Source: Psychroflexus curvus (lineage in GTDB: Bacteria > Bacteroidota > Bacteroidia > Flavobacteriales > Flavobacteriaceae). From it: DNA of 64,000 nucleotides. Below are positions 52,680 through 61,905 of this stretch, piece after piece. The notes beneath the pieces were generated by a model. The model worked only from the letters and a program-made list of their open reading frames with translations, searched no databases and was not told where the DNA came from. Each line of letters opens with the position of its first letter. Positions within the stretch are counted from its first letter, which is position 1. The translations under genes and the position numbers were made by a program. The stretch covers positions 1 to 64,000 of the forward strand of contig NZ_JAIQZF010000004.1 in assembly GCF_020164585.1 (NCBI RefSeq), read 5' to 3'.

Positions 52680-53381
52680 TTAATGACACTCCACAGAAGA
52701 AGAAACTTGTGTTTGTGCTGGTTTTGGTGAAACGTAAGGAATTCCTAAACCCATGCCTCTTAGGATAAATAAAATCCCAATAACAGCAATCGCCAAAGGT
52801 ATTAGCCGTTTAGGATTGAATTTCAACACAGAATTAAGCCATTCTTTTGCATAAATAACGACACTCATAAGCGGAATAGTTCCCAGCCCAAAGAAAGCCA
52901 TGTATAAAGAACTTTCCAACAAGCCTGAAATAGCGATAGATCCAAATACTGCCATGTACACAAGTCCGCAAGGCAGTAAACCATTCAGAAAACCTAGATA
53001 GAAGAAGGTGTCGAGCTCTTTCTTTTTCAACGAAGAGCCAAGCTCGGACTTTAGTTTTCCTACCCACTTAAATAGAGGTCTGCTCACATTAAGTTTCCCT
53101 AAAACAGATTCAGAGAAGAGAAGAGAAGAAAGCATAATAACTCCTATGATGATAGAAAGTTGCTGCTGAAATCCAAACAAGGCAAAGCTTTCTCCGATGA
53201 GCCCAAATACGAGACCAATAAGTGCATAAGTGGTAATTCTTCCTAGATGGTACAGGGTGATCTGGAAAGCTTTGCGCCATGGATTATGACGGTCTACAGG
53301 CAACAGGAGAGCAATGGGTCCACACATGCCTACGCAGTGAAAACTACCCAAAAGTCCCAGTATGAAAGCCGTCCACAACAT
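52680..53381 (-). CDS. TauE/SafE family membrane protein of the cbb3 cluster
   Basis: A 233-residue inner-membrane protein with about six spans. The N-terminal FILGLLGSFHCVGMCGPIALLL is the hallmark of the SafE-like proteins encoded at the end of cbb3 oxidase clusters. The pair of Cys-containing motifs (HCVGMCGP and NGLLPCGLVYMAVFGS) and the late His (VECH) could bind metal, so a role in copper or haem delivery to the oxidase is often proposed but not proven. It starts one base after the fixH-like stop and is the last gene of the run. Confidence 0.87.
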   Translation of the reverse strand: MLWTAFILGLLGSFHCVGMCGPIALLLPVDRHNPWRKAFQITLYHLGRITTYALIGLVFGLIGESFALFGFQQQLSIIIGVIMLSSLLFSESVLGKLNVSRPLFKWVGKLKSELGSSLKKKELDTFFYLGFLNGLLPCGLVYMAVFGSIAISGLLESSLYMAFFGLGTIPLMSVVIYAKEWLNSVLKFNPKRLIPLAIAVIGILFILRGMGLGIPYVSPKPAQTQVSSSVECH

Positions 53382-53828
53382 TTAAATTCTTATTTTTTTC
53401 TGGATGAAATAGTCTTCGCCTTTATAACTGAACTTAAGGTTAACTTCCCATAATCCATCTTGCATCAAAGATCTTGGCACTACATACTCACCGGCCTCTA
53501 AATGAAGCTTTAATGTAAAATCCAAAGCTTTATCTGATGGTCTGTACAAGTAAACCTCTCCCTGTATTTGAGAATAATCAAAATCTGAAGGGAATATAAT
53601 TTGAACGCCCTGTGAGGCAACCTCCACATTGACCTGGTTATCTAAATCTTCAGCATTTTGAGCAGAATCCAAATCGTCCTGGAAAGTCAACTCCTTTTGA
53701 TAGTAAGATTCAACCACAAGATCATACTCAAGTTGATCGCTGGACAGCATTTGAACTACCATAACCATGATGAATCCAATGAATACCACAAAGGCAATAA
53801 CGATAGATGTTCCCCAATTTAATTTCAT
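53382..53828 (-). CDS. ccoH: FixH/CcoH family protein
   Basis: A 148-residue protein with one N-terminal membrane anchor (GTSIVIAFVVFIGFIMVMVV) and a periplasmic beta domain (SYYQKELTFQDDLDSAQNA ... VQIIFPSDFDYSQIQGEVYLYRPS). It matches FixH, an assembly factor of cbb3 oxidase. Context between ccoG and the TauE/SafE gene confirms the call. Confidence 0.9.
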   Translation of the reverse strand: MKLNWGTSIVIAFVVFIGFIMVMVVQMLSSDQLEYDLVVESYYQKELTFQDDLDSAQNAEDLDNQVNVEVASQGVQIIFPSDFDYSQIQGEVYLYRPSDKALDFTLKLHLEAGEYVVPRSLMQDGLWEVNLKFSYKGEDYFIQKKIRI

Positions 53829-53836
53829 ACTATTAT

Positions 53837-55252
53837 TTATCTAAATGTTCGTGGTCCCATGAAGTTGGTTGTTGCTCTGTCGATAATTCGACCTTTGCTA
53901 TACACCTCTACTTCAATTTTATTCTTTGAATCATTGAGATGCGAAGGATCGATTTCTATGAAAAAAGTTCCTTTCTGCATCCCTCCTTTCTCGATAGTGA
54001 AATACTCTTTTTTGACCATTTTAATTTCTCCTGGCATAGAAGCTAATTTGAAATGGATGCTATCCATAAGGGTATTGGTTTTATTTAAAAGTTTATAAGT
54101 GAAAACATTGGATATGTTTCCGTTCTCCTTTTGCTCATAAAGTTGTCCTGGTAACCGAAGCACTTTTGCTTCCACATCACTCCTAATCAATAATAAACCA
54201 ACAAGCAGGCCAGTAAGGATGACTAAGACTGCAGTGTAACCTTTAAGTCTTGGTGTAAATTTAAATTTAGATTTCTTTTCTATATTTTCTTCACTGGCAT
54301 AACGAATAAGGCCTTTGGGCAAATCCACACTTTCCATGATGGAATCGCAGGCATCTATACAGGCTGTACAATTCACACATTCCAGCTGAGTACCATTCCT
54401 GATATCTATTCCAGTTGGGCAAACGTGAACGCATTGGGAGCAATCAATACAATCTCCAACACCTTCTGCTGCCCTATCTTGATTTTTTCTGAATCTCTGA
54501 CGTCCCTCTTCGCGTTCTCCGCGCTTATGGTCGTAAGCAACTACTATGGATTTTTTATCTAATAAAGCTCCCTGAAGTCTACCATAAGGACAAGCGATAA
54601 TGCAGACCTGTTCTCTAAACCAGGCAAAAATAAAATAAAAGACTCCTGTGAAAATCAGAAGTGGAATGAAGGTACCCAAATGACTTGAAGGTCCGTTGGT
54701 AATGTATTTAAAAAGTTCATCACTGCTTATAAGGTAAGCAAGAAAGACATTGGCAATTAAAAAAGAAATTATCGCAAAAATTATCCACTTCGTTCCTTTT
54801 TTTAAAATTTTGTCTTTGTTCCATGGCGCTTTATCTAAGCGAATCTGTTTGCCGCGATCCCCTTCAATGGCATACTCGATGCGCCTAAAAACCATTTCCA
54901 TAAATATGGTTTGTGGACAAATCCATCCGCAAAATATCCTGCCAAAAGCAACTGTAAAAAGAGCAATAAACACCACTCCTATGAGCATTGCTATGACAAA
55001 AAGATAAAAATCCTGAGGCCAAAAGGGAAAACCAAAAATGTTGAACTTTCGTTCTAATATATTAAAAAGTAAAAATTGGTTTCCATTAATTTTTATAAAC
55101 GGAGCAGCAAACAAGAAAAGCAGCAAGAAATAGCTGACGTATTTTCTGTATTTGTAGAAAACACCAATAGGTTTTTTGGGGTATACCCAACTTCTTTTGC
55201 CTTCTTCATCTAAGGTACCTATGCTATCTCTAAATTTTTCTTGATTATCCAC
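53837..55252 (-). CDS. ccoG: Cytochrome oxidase accessory protein CcoG (RdxA/FixG)
   Basis: A membrane-bound iron-sulfur protein thought to reduce copper during cbb3 assembly. The 471-residue protein has about five spans. It has the ferredoxin motifs CGWICPQTIFMEMVFRR, CIIACPYGRLQGALLD, CIDCSQCVHVCPTGIDIR and CVNCTACIDACDSIM, and a C-terminal periplasmic Ig-like domain (about 365-471). Size and motif order are as in the family. It follows ccoP after 17 bases. Confidence 0.94.
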   Translation of the reverse strand: MDNQEKFRDSIGTLDEEGKRSWVYPKKPIGVFYKYRKYVSYFLLLFLFAAPFIKINGNQFLLFNILERKFNIFGFPFWPQDFYLFVIAMLIGVVFIALFTVAFGRIFCGWICPQTIFMEMVFRRIEYAIEGDRGKQIRLDKAPWNKDKILKKGTKWIIFAIISFLIANVFLAYLISSDELFKYITNGPSSHLGTFIPLLIFTGVFYFIFAWFREQVCIIACPYGRLQGALLDKKSIVVAYDHKRGEREEGRQRFRKNQDRAAEGVGDCIDCSQCVHVCPTGIDIRNGTQLECVNCTACIDACDSIMESVDLPKGLIRYASEENIEKKSKFKFTPRLKGYTAVLVILTGLLVGLLLIRSDVEAKVLRLPGQLYEQKENGNISNVFTYKLLNKTNTLMDSIHFKLASMPGEIKMVKKEYFTIEKGGMQKGTFFIEIDPSHLNDSKNKIEVEVYSKGRIIDRATTNFMGPRTFR

Positions 55253-55269
55253 TTATTGACCATTATGAA

Positions 55270-56160
55270 TTACTCCTCAGTTTCTTCTATCCAAATTTCG
55301 CCTTCGGGTTCTTTAGGCTCAGCTGGCACAGTGCCTTGCAATGAGAGCACATAACTAGCAACTTGCTGTAATTCTGAAGGCTTGAAATCATTTTTCCAGG
55401 AGACCATTCCTTTTCCAGGTCGACCACCTTCAACCAGAGTTTGATATACGTTTTTGATACCACCACCAAGAATCCAGTGTTCATCTGTAAGGTTAGGGCC
55501 AATTCCTCCTCCTCCATCAACTTTGTGACAAGCCACACAATTGTTGGCGTATATTTGCTTACCAGCCTCCAGGTCCGAAGGATCTGCCATAAGAGTTACT
55601 GTCTCTAAAGTAACCAAATCTTTGGCCGTTTCCTTGTAACGGGCAATATCAATTTCAGCTTGAGCTACTTCGGTCATGTATTCTTCTTCTTGAGTATAAC
55701 CATCAAATACATGAAATCTTGCCATATAAATAACTGCAAATATGATGCTAGCATAAAAGCTGTAAATCCACCATGGCGGCAATTTATTGTCCAGTTCACG
55801 AATGCCGTCATAATTGTGATCTAGTTCAATTTCGCCTTCTTCTTCAACTGGTTTTGACCGCGTTAAAAGTTGAGGAAGGTTTTCATATTTAGCTTTTAGT
55901 TTGTCTAACAATTTGTTTTCTGAAGCCAGGAACTTTTCCTGCTTTTCTTCTGAAAGTGATCTGAACAAAGTAAATCGAAGTGCAGCTACAGAAACCTCTA
56001 TGGCGATAGATACTAAAAATATCATCCCTATAAAAATCAAGGTTTTAGGGTATACCAGAACTGCCAGTTGTCCTGGTTCAGTTTCAAAAAGAAGTTCGAC
56101 TCCTCCCCAGGCTATGGCTGTTAAAACTATTATTCTGAAAATGGATGCAAGATTTCTCAT
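55270..56160 (-). CDS. ccoP: cbb3 oxidase subunit III (CcoP)
   Basis: A membrane-anchored cytochrome c that passes electrons to CcoNO. The 296-residue protein has an extra N-terminal hydrophobic pair (residues about 5-60), the CcoP N-terminal region YDGIRELDNKLPPWWIYSFYASIIFAVIYMA, and one haem c site, NNCVACHKVDGGGGIGPNL, with a distal Met in GKGMVSWKNDF. Only one CxxCH is present, whereas proteobacterial CcoP usually has two. It overlaps ccoQ by four bases. Confidence 0.93.
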   Translation of the reverse strand: MRNLASIFRIIVLTAIAWGGVELLFETEPGQLAVLVYPKTLIFIGMIFLVSIAIEVSVAALRFTLFRSLSEEKQEKFLASENKLLDKLKAKYENLPQLLTRSKPVEEEGEIELDHNYDGIRELDNKLPPWWIYSFYASIIFAVIYMARFHVFDGYTQEEEYMTEVAQAEIDIARYKETAKDLVTLETVTLMADPSDLEAGKQIYANNCVACHKVDGGGGIGPNLTDEHWILGGGIKNVYQTLVEGGRPGKGMVSWKNDFKPSELQQVASYVLSLQGTVPAEPKEPEGEIWIEETEE

Positions 56161-56342
56161 AATTCGTTATCGTTTTTAGAATCTAATGGAATTTGACTCA
56201 CCTCTTCCACATAGTCTTTTTTGGCAGTGAACACCCACCAAAAAAGCACTACAAAAAAGAAGAAAAAAATAAGTAGGGAAATAATAGGATAGATCTCTAT
56301 CCCCTGTATCGTTTCCATATGTCCTTTTATAAATTTCAACAT
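56157..56342 (-). CDS. ccoQ: cbb3 oxidase small subunit CcoQ
   Basis: A 61-residue protein with one membrane span (IYPIISLLIFFFFFVVLFWWVFT) and a polar tail (AKKDYVEEVSQIPLDSK). It matches the CcoQ/FixQ type that stabilises the oxidase. It sits between ccoNO (11 bases) and ccoP (four-base overlap). Confidence 0.88.
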   Translation of the reverse strand: MLKFIKGHMETIQGIEIYPIISLLIFFFFFVVLFWWVFTAKKDYVEEVSQIPLDSKNDNEL

Positions 56343-56353
56343 GACTAAAGAAT

Positions 56354-58549
56354 TTAATTGGAAGAAGTTGCTTCTTCGTTAGACTTTATTTTAATATCTG
56401 TGCCTAGCCTTTGCAGGTAAGCAATAAGAGCTACAATTTCTCTGTTTTTCATCTCTACAAAATCAAGATTATTTTCCTCTGCATAAGCTTTATCTGCTTC
56501 ATAAGCTTTTACAAAATCCGGATCGTTATAAAGATTGTTTTGAACCTCGGTTCCCTGAGCCAGCATAGACGCCTGTGCATTTTCGATTTCTTCATCAGAA
56601 TAAGGAACACCTAAGTCGGCCATGGTTTGCATTTTATCTTCTGTAGAAGATTTATCCAACTCACTTTTAATCAACCACTGGTAGCTTGGCATAATAGAAC
56701 CCGAAGAGGTGCTTTGCGGATCATACATGTGATTAAAATGCCAGTTGTCTGAATATTTTCCACCAACTCTCAGCAAGTCTGGACCAGTACGTTTACTTCC
56801 CCATAAAAAAGGTCTGTCGTAAACAAACTCTCCAGCTTTGGCATATTCTCCGTAGCGTTCTACTTCACTTCTAAAAGGTCTCACCATTTGTGAGTGACAT
56901 CCCACACATCCTTCTCTGATGTAAAGATCTCGACCTTCCAGCTCAAGAGGCGTGTAAGGTTTTACAGTAGAAATAGTTGGAATGTTAGATTTGACTAATA
57001 ATGTTGGTATAATTTGAACGATACCACCAATCAAAATAGCTATCGTCGCGAGTATGGTTAATTGAATAGGCTTTCTTTCTAACCAGGTATGGAACTTCTC
57101 CCCTCTTTTTCTTTTACCTCCCCGACTTAAAGCTGCAGCTTCTGCTAGTTCATCTTCAACTTTAGAACCAGATTTAGCTGTCCTAATGACGTTATAAATC
57201 ATTACAAACGTACCGATTATATAAAGGCTGCCACCAATTGCTCTCATCCAATACATCGGCATAATCTCAGTTACAGTCTCTAAAAAGTTACCATAAACCA
57301 AACTCCCATCCGGATTGAATTGTTTCCACATAGAGGCTTGCAGAAAACCAGCAACATACATGGGTAAAGCATACATGACTATACCTAAGGTCCCAAGCCA
57401 AAAGTGAACGTTAGCCAGACCTACTGAGAATAATCTGGTTTTGAACAGACGTGGAATCAACCAGTAAATCATACCAAAGGTTAGGAATCCATTCCAAGCC
57501 AGGGCTCCAACGTGAACGTGAGCTATGATCCAGTCTGTAAAGTGAGCTATGGCATTTACATTTTTAAGTGAGAGCATTGGCCCTTCAAAAGTAGCCATAC
57601 CATAGCCTGTAATAGCGACAACGAAAAATTTAAGAACAGGATCTGTTCTTACTTTATCCCAGGCCCCACGAAGGGTTAAAAGACCGTTGATCATACCACC
57701 CCAGGATGGCATCAATAACATGATAGAAAAGGTCACCCCAAGGTTTTGAGCCCAGTCCGGGAGTGCTGTATAAAGCAGGTGGTGAGGTCCAGCCCAGATG
57801 TAAATAAAAATCAAAGACCAAAAATGAATGATCGATAATTTGTAGGAATATACAGGTCGGTTTGCCGCTTTAGGAACAAAATAATACATCAGTCCTAAGA
57901 ACGGAGTAGTTAAGAAAAACGCAACAGCATTGTGGCCATACCACCATTGTACCAGAGCATCCTGAACTCCTGCGTAAGCCGAATAACTCTTAAATAAATT
58001 AACCGGTAAGGCTAAACTATTGAAAATATGAAGAACAGCAACAGTGACGAAAGTTGCCAAATAGAACCATATAGCCACGTATAAATGACGCTGACGTCTT
58101 TTCAGAATAGTACCAATAAGGTTCCATCCAAAAACAACCCAAACCACTGCAATCATAATATCGATAGGCCATTCCAATTCAGCATATTCTTTGGAACTCG
58201 TAAAGCCAAGTGGTAATGTGATTGCCGCGGCAACAATAATCAACTGCCATCCCCAAAAGTTGACTTTACTTAAAGCATCGCTAAACATCCTTGCTTTTAG
58301 TAATCTTTGGGTAGAATAATACACCCCTGCAAAAATAGCATTACCAACAAATGCGAAGATTACAGCGTTGGTGTGTAATGGTCTTAACCGACCAAAACTC
58401 AACCAAGAGATACCGTCGGTGACACTTGGAAAAATAAACATAAATGCCAATAAAAGGCCAACAGACATTCCTACAACACCCCAGATGATAGTGGCATAAA
58501 GGAAGTTTTTTACGATTTTATTATCGTAATGAAATTGCTGTAACTCCAT
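56354..58549 (-). CDS. ccoNO: cbb3 oxidase fused subunits I and II (CcoNO)
   Basis: The catalytic core of the high-affinity terminal oxidase. The 731-residue fusion has CcoN in residues about 1-480: twelve or so spans with the haem and copper ligands in RPLHTNAVIFAF, VQWWYGHNAVAFFL, WAGPHHLLYTALP and HFTDWIIAHVHVGALAWNG. After a basic linker (LSRGGKRKRGEKFHTWLERK), a CcoO part follows with one span and haem c site REGCVGCHSQMVRPF. The N-O fusion is usual in Bacteroidota. It starts two bases after ccoS. Confidence 0.96.
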   Translation of the reverse strand: MELQQFHYDNKIVKNFLYATIIWGVVGMSVGLLLAFMFIFPSVTDGISWLSFGRLRPLHTNAVIFAFVGNAIFAGVYYSTQRLLKARMFSDALSKVNFWGWQLIIVAAAITLPLGFTSSKEYAELEWPIDIMIAVVWVVFGWNLIGTILKRRQRHLYVAIWFYLATFVTVAVLHIFNSLALPVNLFKSYSAYAGVQDALVQWWYGHNAVAFFLTTPFLGLMYYFVPKAANRPVYSYKLSIIHFWSLIFIYIWAGPHHLLYTALPDWAQNLGVTFSIMLLMPSWGGMINGLLTLRGAWDKVRTDPVLKFFVVAITGYGMATFEGPMLSLKNVNAIAHFTDWIIAHVHVGALAWNGFLTFGMIYWLIPRLFKTRLFSVGLANVHFWLGTLGIVMYALPMYVAGFLQASMWKQFNPDGSLVYGNFLETVTEIMPMYWMRAIGGSLYIIGTFVMIYNVIRTAKSGSKVEDELAEAAALSRGGKRKRGEKFHTWLERKPIQLTILATIAILIGGIVQIIPTLLVKSNIPTISTVKPYTPLELEGRDLYIREGCVGCHSQMVRPFRSEVERYGEYAKAGEFVYDRPFLWGSKRTGPDLLRVGGKYSDNWHFNHMYDPQSTSSGSIMPSYQWLIKSELDKSSTEDKMQTMADLGVPYSDEEIENAQASMLAQGTEVQNNLYNDPDFVKAYEADKAYAEENNLDFVEMKNREIVALIAYLQRLGTDIKIKSNEEATSSN

Positions 58550-58551
58550 AG

Positions 58552-58752
58552 TTATGATTGTTTTTGTTGATTGTTTGAATTTTCTTTTTTCTTTTCATCT
58601 TTATCTTTTACTAGCTCATCATCAAAAAGCATCCTGACTGATGGGGTATAATCATCATCGAATTGACCCTTTTTAACTGAAAAAATAAAAAGCCCGAAAA
58701 AGATAAGAGCAACAAGGATACTGATGGCGAGAAGTCCGTAAATGACGTTCAT
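58552..58752 (-). CDS. ccoS: cbb3 oxidase assembly protein CcoS
   Basis: A 66-residue protein with one N-terminal span (IYGLLAISILVALIFFGLFIF) and the family segment GQFDDDYTPSVRMLFDDE. CcoS is needed for insertion of haem b and copper into the oxidase. The very charged Lys/Asn/Gln tail is variable. It lies 69 bases after ccoI. Confidence 0.92.
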   Translation of the reverse strand: MNVIYGLLAISILVALIFFGLFIFSVKKGQFDDDYTPSVRMLFDDELVKDKDEKKKENSNNQQKQS

Positions 58753-58821
58753 GAATTAATTTTTGTCAAAACTACATTTGAATATTTTCTAAAAAAATGA
58801 TCTTAATCATGTTTCAAAGAT

Positions 58822-61230
58822 TTACTCATTAAGTATTGGTTTGGAAATGTTTCGGGTAGCTAAAGTGGTGAAAATTACAATAGTTATCGAACTCAAAGGC
58901 ATCAAAATGGCCGCTATGACAGGCTGAAGTTGTCCCGTTAGTGCAAAATATAAGCCTACACTATTGTAAAGAAAAGAGAACAGAAAACTCAGCTTTATGA
59001 TCTTGATTCCTTTTTTGGAAATATCCACATACCTGTCTAGCTTGTGAAATTCTGAGGCATCCATTATAGCATCACAAGCTGGAGAAAACACGTTAACATT
59101 TTCTGAAATGGCAATACCTATATCAGCTTGTTTTAAAGCACCCGCATCATTTAATCCATCACCCACCATGACGACATTTTTATTTTCAGATTGGATTTTC
59201 TCTATCAGACGCATTTTAGAATCTGGTTTCTGGTTGAAAAACATCTGAGTAGTTTTTGGCAACATTTTGGTAAGTACTGGTTTTTCCCCTTCATTATCTC
59301 CAGAAAGAATAATCAATTTATATTGTGAGTCTAAAGACTCAAATAAAGACTCAACACCCTTTCTGTAAATTGTATCAAATTCGAATTTCCCTAAATAGGT
59401 TTCGTCTTTACTGATGTGAACAGCTGTGGATAAACCCGGGTCTTCGACGACATTAGAAACAAATTTAGCCGAACCGAGCTTGTAAGTATGATCGTTATAA
59501 GTGGATATTATTCCTTCGCCAAGGTGTTCCTCAAAAGATTCAGAATCTTGAATATTTTGACTGCTCAAAAATGAATAGAGCTCCCTGCTTAAAGGGTGAT
59601 TGGAATTTCTGAAGGTGTTCTTCAATACCATTTTATCTTCTTCACTCAACGTCAGTCCAGAATAAGAAATATCGCTTTTCTTGTTTGTTGTCAACGTTCC
59701 CGTTTTATCAAAAACAAAGACGTCTAGGTCTGCCATTTGTTCCAGGACGTTTGTGTTTTTGAGGTAAAACCCGTTTTTCCCAAAAATCCTAAGTAAGTTT
59801 CCCATAGCGAATGGAGTCGCTAAAGCAATAGCGCAGGGACAAGCAATAATGAGAACGGCTGTAAAGACATTTAAAGCCAGGCCCGTATCATAAAAAAGCC
59901 AAAATAACAATCCAGAAAAAGCAATTGTAAGGACTGCAATCGTGAATTTTTTACTGATTTTATCTATCAGACTTTGAAATTTAGGATTGTAATCTTTTTG
60001 AAACACATCATTACTCCACAATTGAGTCAAGTAACTTTGTTCCACAGACTTTTCTGCTATAATTTCAATGGCACTACCTCGCTGTTTACCACCAGCGTAA
60101 ACTTTATCTCCAGATACTTTTTTAACGAGCTTGGCCTCACCAGTGACGAAACTATAATCAATTTCTGCAGATGCAGACATTAAAATACCATCAACTGGGA
60201 GTAATTCCTGATTCCTAATCAGGAGTTTATCACCTCTTTCAATTTCATAAACCTGAATGTTTTCTTCTTTTCCTACTGCACCTGAGGTTCCTAGAGGTTC
60301 AGACGGGTTTATTTTCGTTACTGCTATGGGGAAATAGGATTTATAGTCCCTTTCGAAAGACATGGATTTATAGGTCTTTTGCTGAACGATTTTACCTAAC
60401 AGAAGGAAGAATACCAGGCCCGTAAGACTGTCAAAAAAACCAGACCCTAAATTAAAAATAATATCAACAGTACTTCTCACAAATAAGACTGAAATCCCTA
60501 AAGCAATAGGAATATCGATATTCAGAATTTTACTTCTGAGACCCTTGACAGCAGATTTAAAATAATCACGACCAGCATAAAAGACCACCGGCAAGCTAAA
60601 GAAGAACATGAGCCATCTAAAAACAGGCTTGTACTGCTCCAGCCAATATTCTGAAACCTCAAAATATTCAGGAAAACTTAAAAACATCACGTTACCAAAA
60701 GCAAAGCCAGCAACACCAATTTTATAAATCAGACTTCTATCTGTACTTTTTGTTGTCTGATTGTAATTTTCCAGACTTATGTATGGCTCATAACCAATTC
60801 TGGACATTAGCTCTACAAGTGATTTCAGGGAGAACTCTTCTGTCTTATAAGTTATACTGACTTTCTTTTTAGGAAAATCAACCTGTGAGGATACTACGTG
60901 CTGGTTTAATTTATGAAGATTTTCTAATATCCAGATACAAGAACTACAATGAATATGTGGAATATGAAGCGAAACAATTTCAGTGGAATCTTCTTGAAAA
61001 TCTATTAATTTTTCAACGATTTCCGGCTTATCAAGATAATCGTATTTTCCGTCAATGTCAATTGGAGTAGCTCCTGGATTTTGTTCAAAATCATAGTAAC
61101 AGGTCAAATCATTTTCAGAAAAGATTTCAAAAACGGTTTTACAACCATTGCAACAAAACAATTTGTCATCGTGATGAATTTTGGTTCTTGCGCAATCGTC
61201 ACCACAGTGAAAACACTTATCTATCGACAT
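58822..61230 (-). CDS. ccoI: Copper-translocating P-type ATPase CcoI
   Basis: Pumps copper for cbb3 oxidase. The 802-residue P1B-ATPase has an N-terminal cysteine-rich domain (CFHCGDDC ... FCCNGCKTVFEIF, DUF2318-like), then a heavy-metal domain with HIHCSSCIWILENL. Eight spans follow, including the ion-binding IIACPCAIALATPFAMGN. It has the actuator loop FVTGEAKLV, the phosphorylation site FDKTGTLT and the hinge VMVGDGLNDAGALKQADIGIAI. It is the first gene of the cco run, with its own promoter box at 61249-61256. Confidence 0.95.
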   Translation of the reverse strand: MSIDKCFHCGDDCARTKIHHDDKLFCCNGCKTVFEIFSENDLTCYYDFEQNPGATPIDIDGKYDYLDKPEIVEKLIDFQEDSTEIVSLHIPHIHCSSCIWILENLHKLNQHVVSSQVDFPKKKVSITYKTEEFSLKSLVELMSRIGYEPYISLENYNQTTKSTDRSLIYKIGVAGFAFGNVMFLSFPEYFEVSEYWLEQYKPVFRWLMFFFSLPVVFYAGRDYFKSAVKGLRSKILNIDIPIALGISVLFVRSTVDIIFNLGSGFFDSLTGLVFFLLLGKIVQQKTYKSMSFERDYKSYFPIAVTKINPSEPLGTSGAVGKEENIQVYEIERGDKLLIRNQELLPVDGILMSASAEIDYSFVTGEAKLVKKVSGDKVYAGGKQRGSAIEIIAEKSVEQSYLTQLWSNDVFQKDYNPKFQSLIDKISKKFTIAVLTIAFSGLLFWLFYDTGLALNVFTAVLIIACPCAIALATPFAMGNLLRIFGKNGFYLKNTNVLEQMADLDVFVFDKTGTLTTNKKSDISYSGLTLSEEDKMVLKNTFRNSNHPLSRELYSFLSSQNIQDSESFEEHLGEGIISTYNDHTYKLGSAKFVSNVVEDPGLSTAVHISKDETYLGKFEFDTIYRKGVESLFESLDSQYKLIILSGDNEGEKPVLTKMLPKTTQMFFNQKPDSKMRLIEKIQSENKNVVMVGDGLNDAGALKQADIGIAISENVNVFSPACDAIMDASEFHKLDRYVDISKKGIKIIKLSFLFSFLYNSVGLYFALTGQLQPVIAAILMPLSSITIVIFTTLATRNISKPILNE

Positions 61231-61248
61231 GAAATTAAATTAATTAGG

Positions 61249-61256
61249 CAAAAATA
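61249..61256 (-). promoter_or_regulatory. Minus-7 box of the cco cluster
   Basis: The minus strand reads TATTTTTG (TAnnTTTG), 18 bases before the ccoI ATG, with TTTG (274-277 of the same kilobase, 61274-61277) 17 bases upstream. No FNR-type palindrome was evident nearby. Confidence 0.55.
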
Positions 61257-61321
61257 CTCAAACTTGACAGCGACAAAAAATGATAAAACTCAGTTCTAGT
61301 GTTATTGGATAAATAAGTTTA

Positions 61322-61329
61322 TATCTTTG
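61322..61329 (+). promoter_or_regulatory. Minus-7 box of the ExbD-like gene
   Basis: TATCTTTG matches TAnnTTTG. The start near 61336 lies after the GTG at 61333, which favours the ATG at 61351 as the true start. Confidence 0.55.
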
Positions 61330-61350
61330 TAGGTGTATAAAGAAATAACC

Positions 61351-61905
61351 ATGAAGTTTTTTTTAATGCTATTTATGAGTCTGGTATCTGCGGTATCGAG
61401 TTTTAGTCAAACCTGGCTGGATGACTCATGTCCTATTGAAAAAAAGATTTCAAATGAAGAATACACCTCTGCAAATCCAAATAATCTACTCACTCTAATC
61501 ATAGACCAGGAAGGTAAGTTATTGATGAAGGGCAAGAGAAAAGAAGGGATGTCTGAGATACAATTTAAAGAAACTGTTTATGATTTTTTGACAAATCCAT
61601 CTAAGGACAAATCCAAAGCAGATTCACCAAAACAGGCTATTATAGCTTTAGGTTCTTATGGAAAACACGACTCTTATGATCTTATTTTAAAGTATGTAAG
61701 GGAGGTGTATTTATACGCATGGGACACAGCATCACAAGAAAAATATGAAACTATTTATATAAATCTGGATTGTAAAAAGAGAAAAAAAGTAAGAACTAAA
61801 GATTTTCCTTATAATATTTTAGAATTGGATTCTGAGAAAGAAGATAAAAAACCTGGATCTGCTCCGGGGGTTCCACCCTTTTCTGCGGATGTAATTGATA
61901 ATTAA
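61351..61905 (+). CDS. Signal-peptide protein resembling the periplasmic domain of ExbD
   Basis: From the ATG at 61351 the protein has 184 residues and a signal peptide (MKFFLMLFMSLVSAVSSFS). The mature part resembles the region after the membrane span in the long Flavobacteriaceae ExbD proteins: NLLTLIIDQEGKLLMKGKRK, then a helix, then SPKQAIIALGSYGKHDSYDLILKYVREVYLYAW, comparable to the phrases with IVVNKDN-LLVEG and KAIISLKNNRETSYGTYI that I recall from that family. The transmembrane helix with its essential Asp is missing, so it cannot act as a proton channel part. It may regulate or mimic the TonB/ExbD system. No exbB or tonB gene is nearby. The similarity is from memory and needs a profile search. 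Confidence 0.6.
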   Translation: MKFFLMLFMSLVSAVSSFSQTWLDDSCPIEKKISNEEYTSANPNNLLTLIIDQEGKLLMKGKRKEGMSEIQFKETVYDFLTNPSKDKSKADSPKQAIIALGSYGKHDSYDLILKYVREVYLYAWDTASQEKYETIYINLDCKKRKKVRTKDFPYNILELDSEKEDKKPGSAPGVPPFSADVIDN

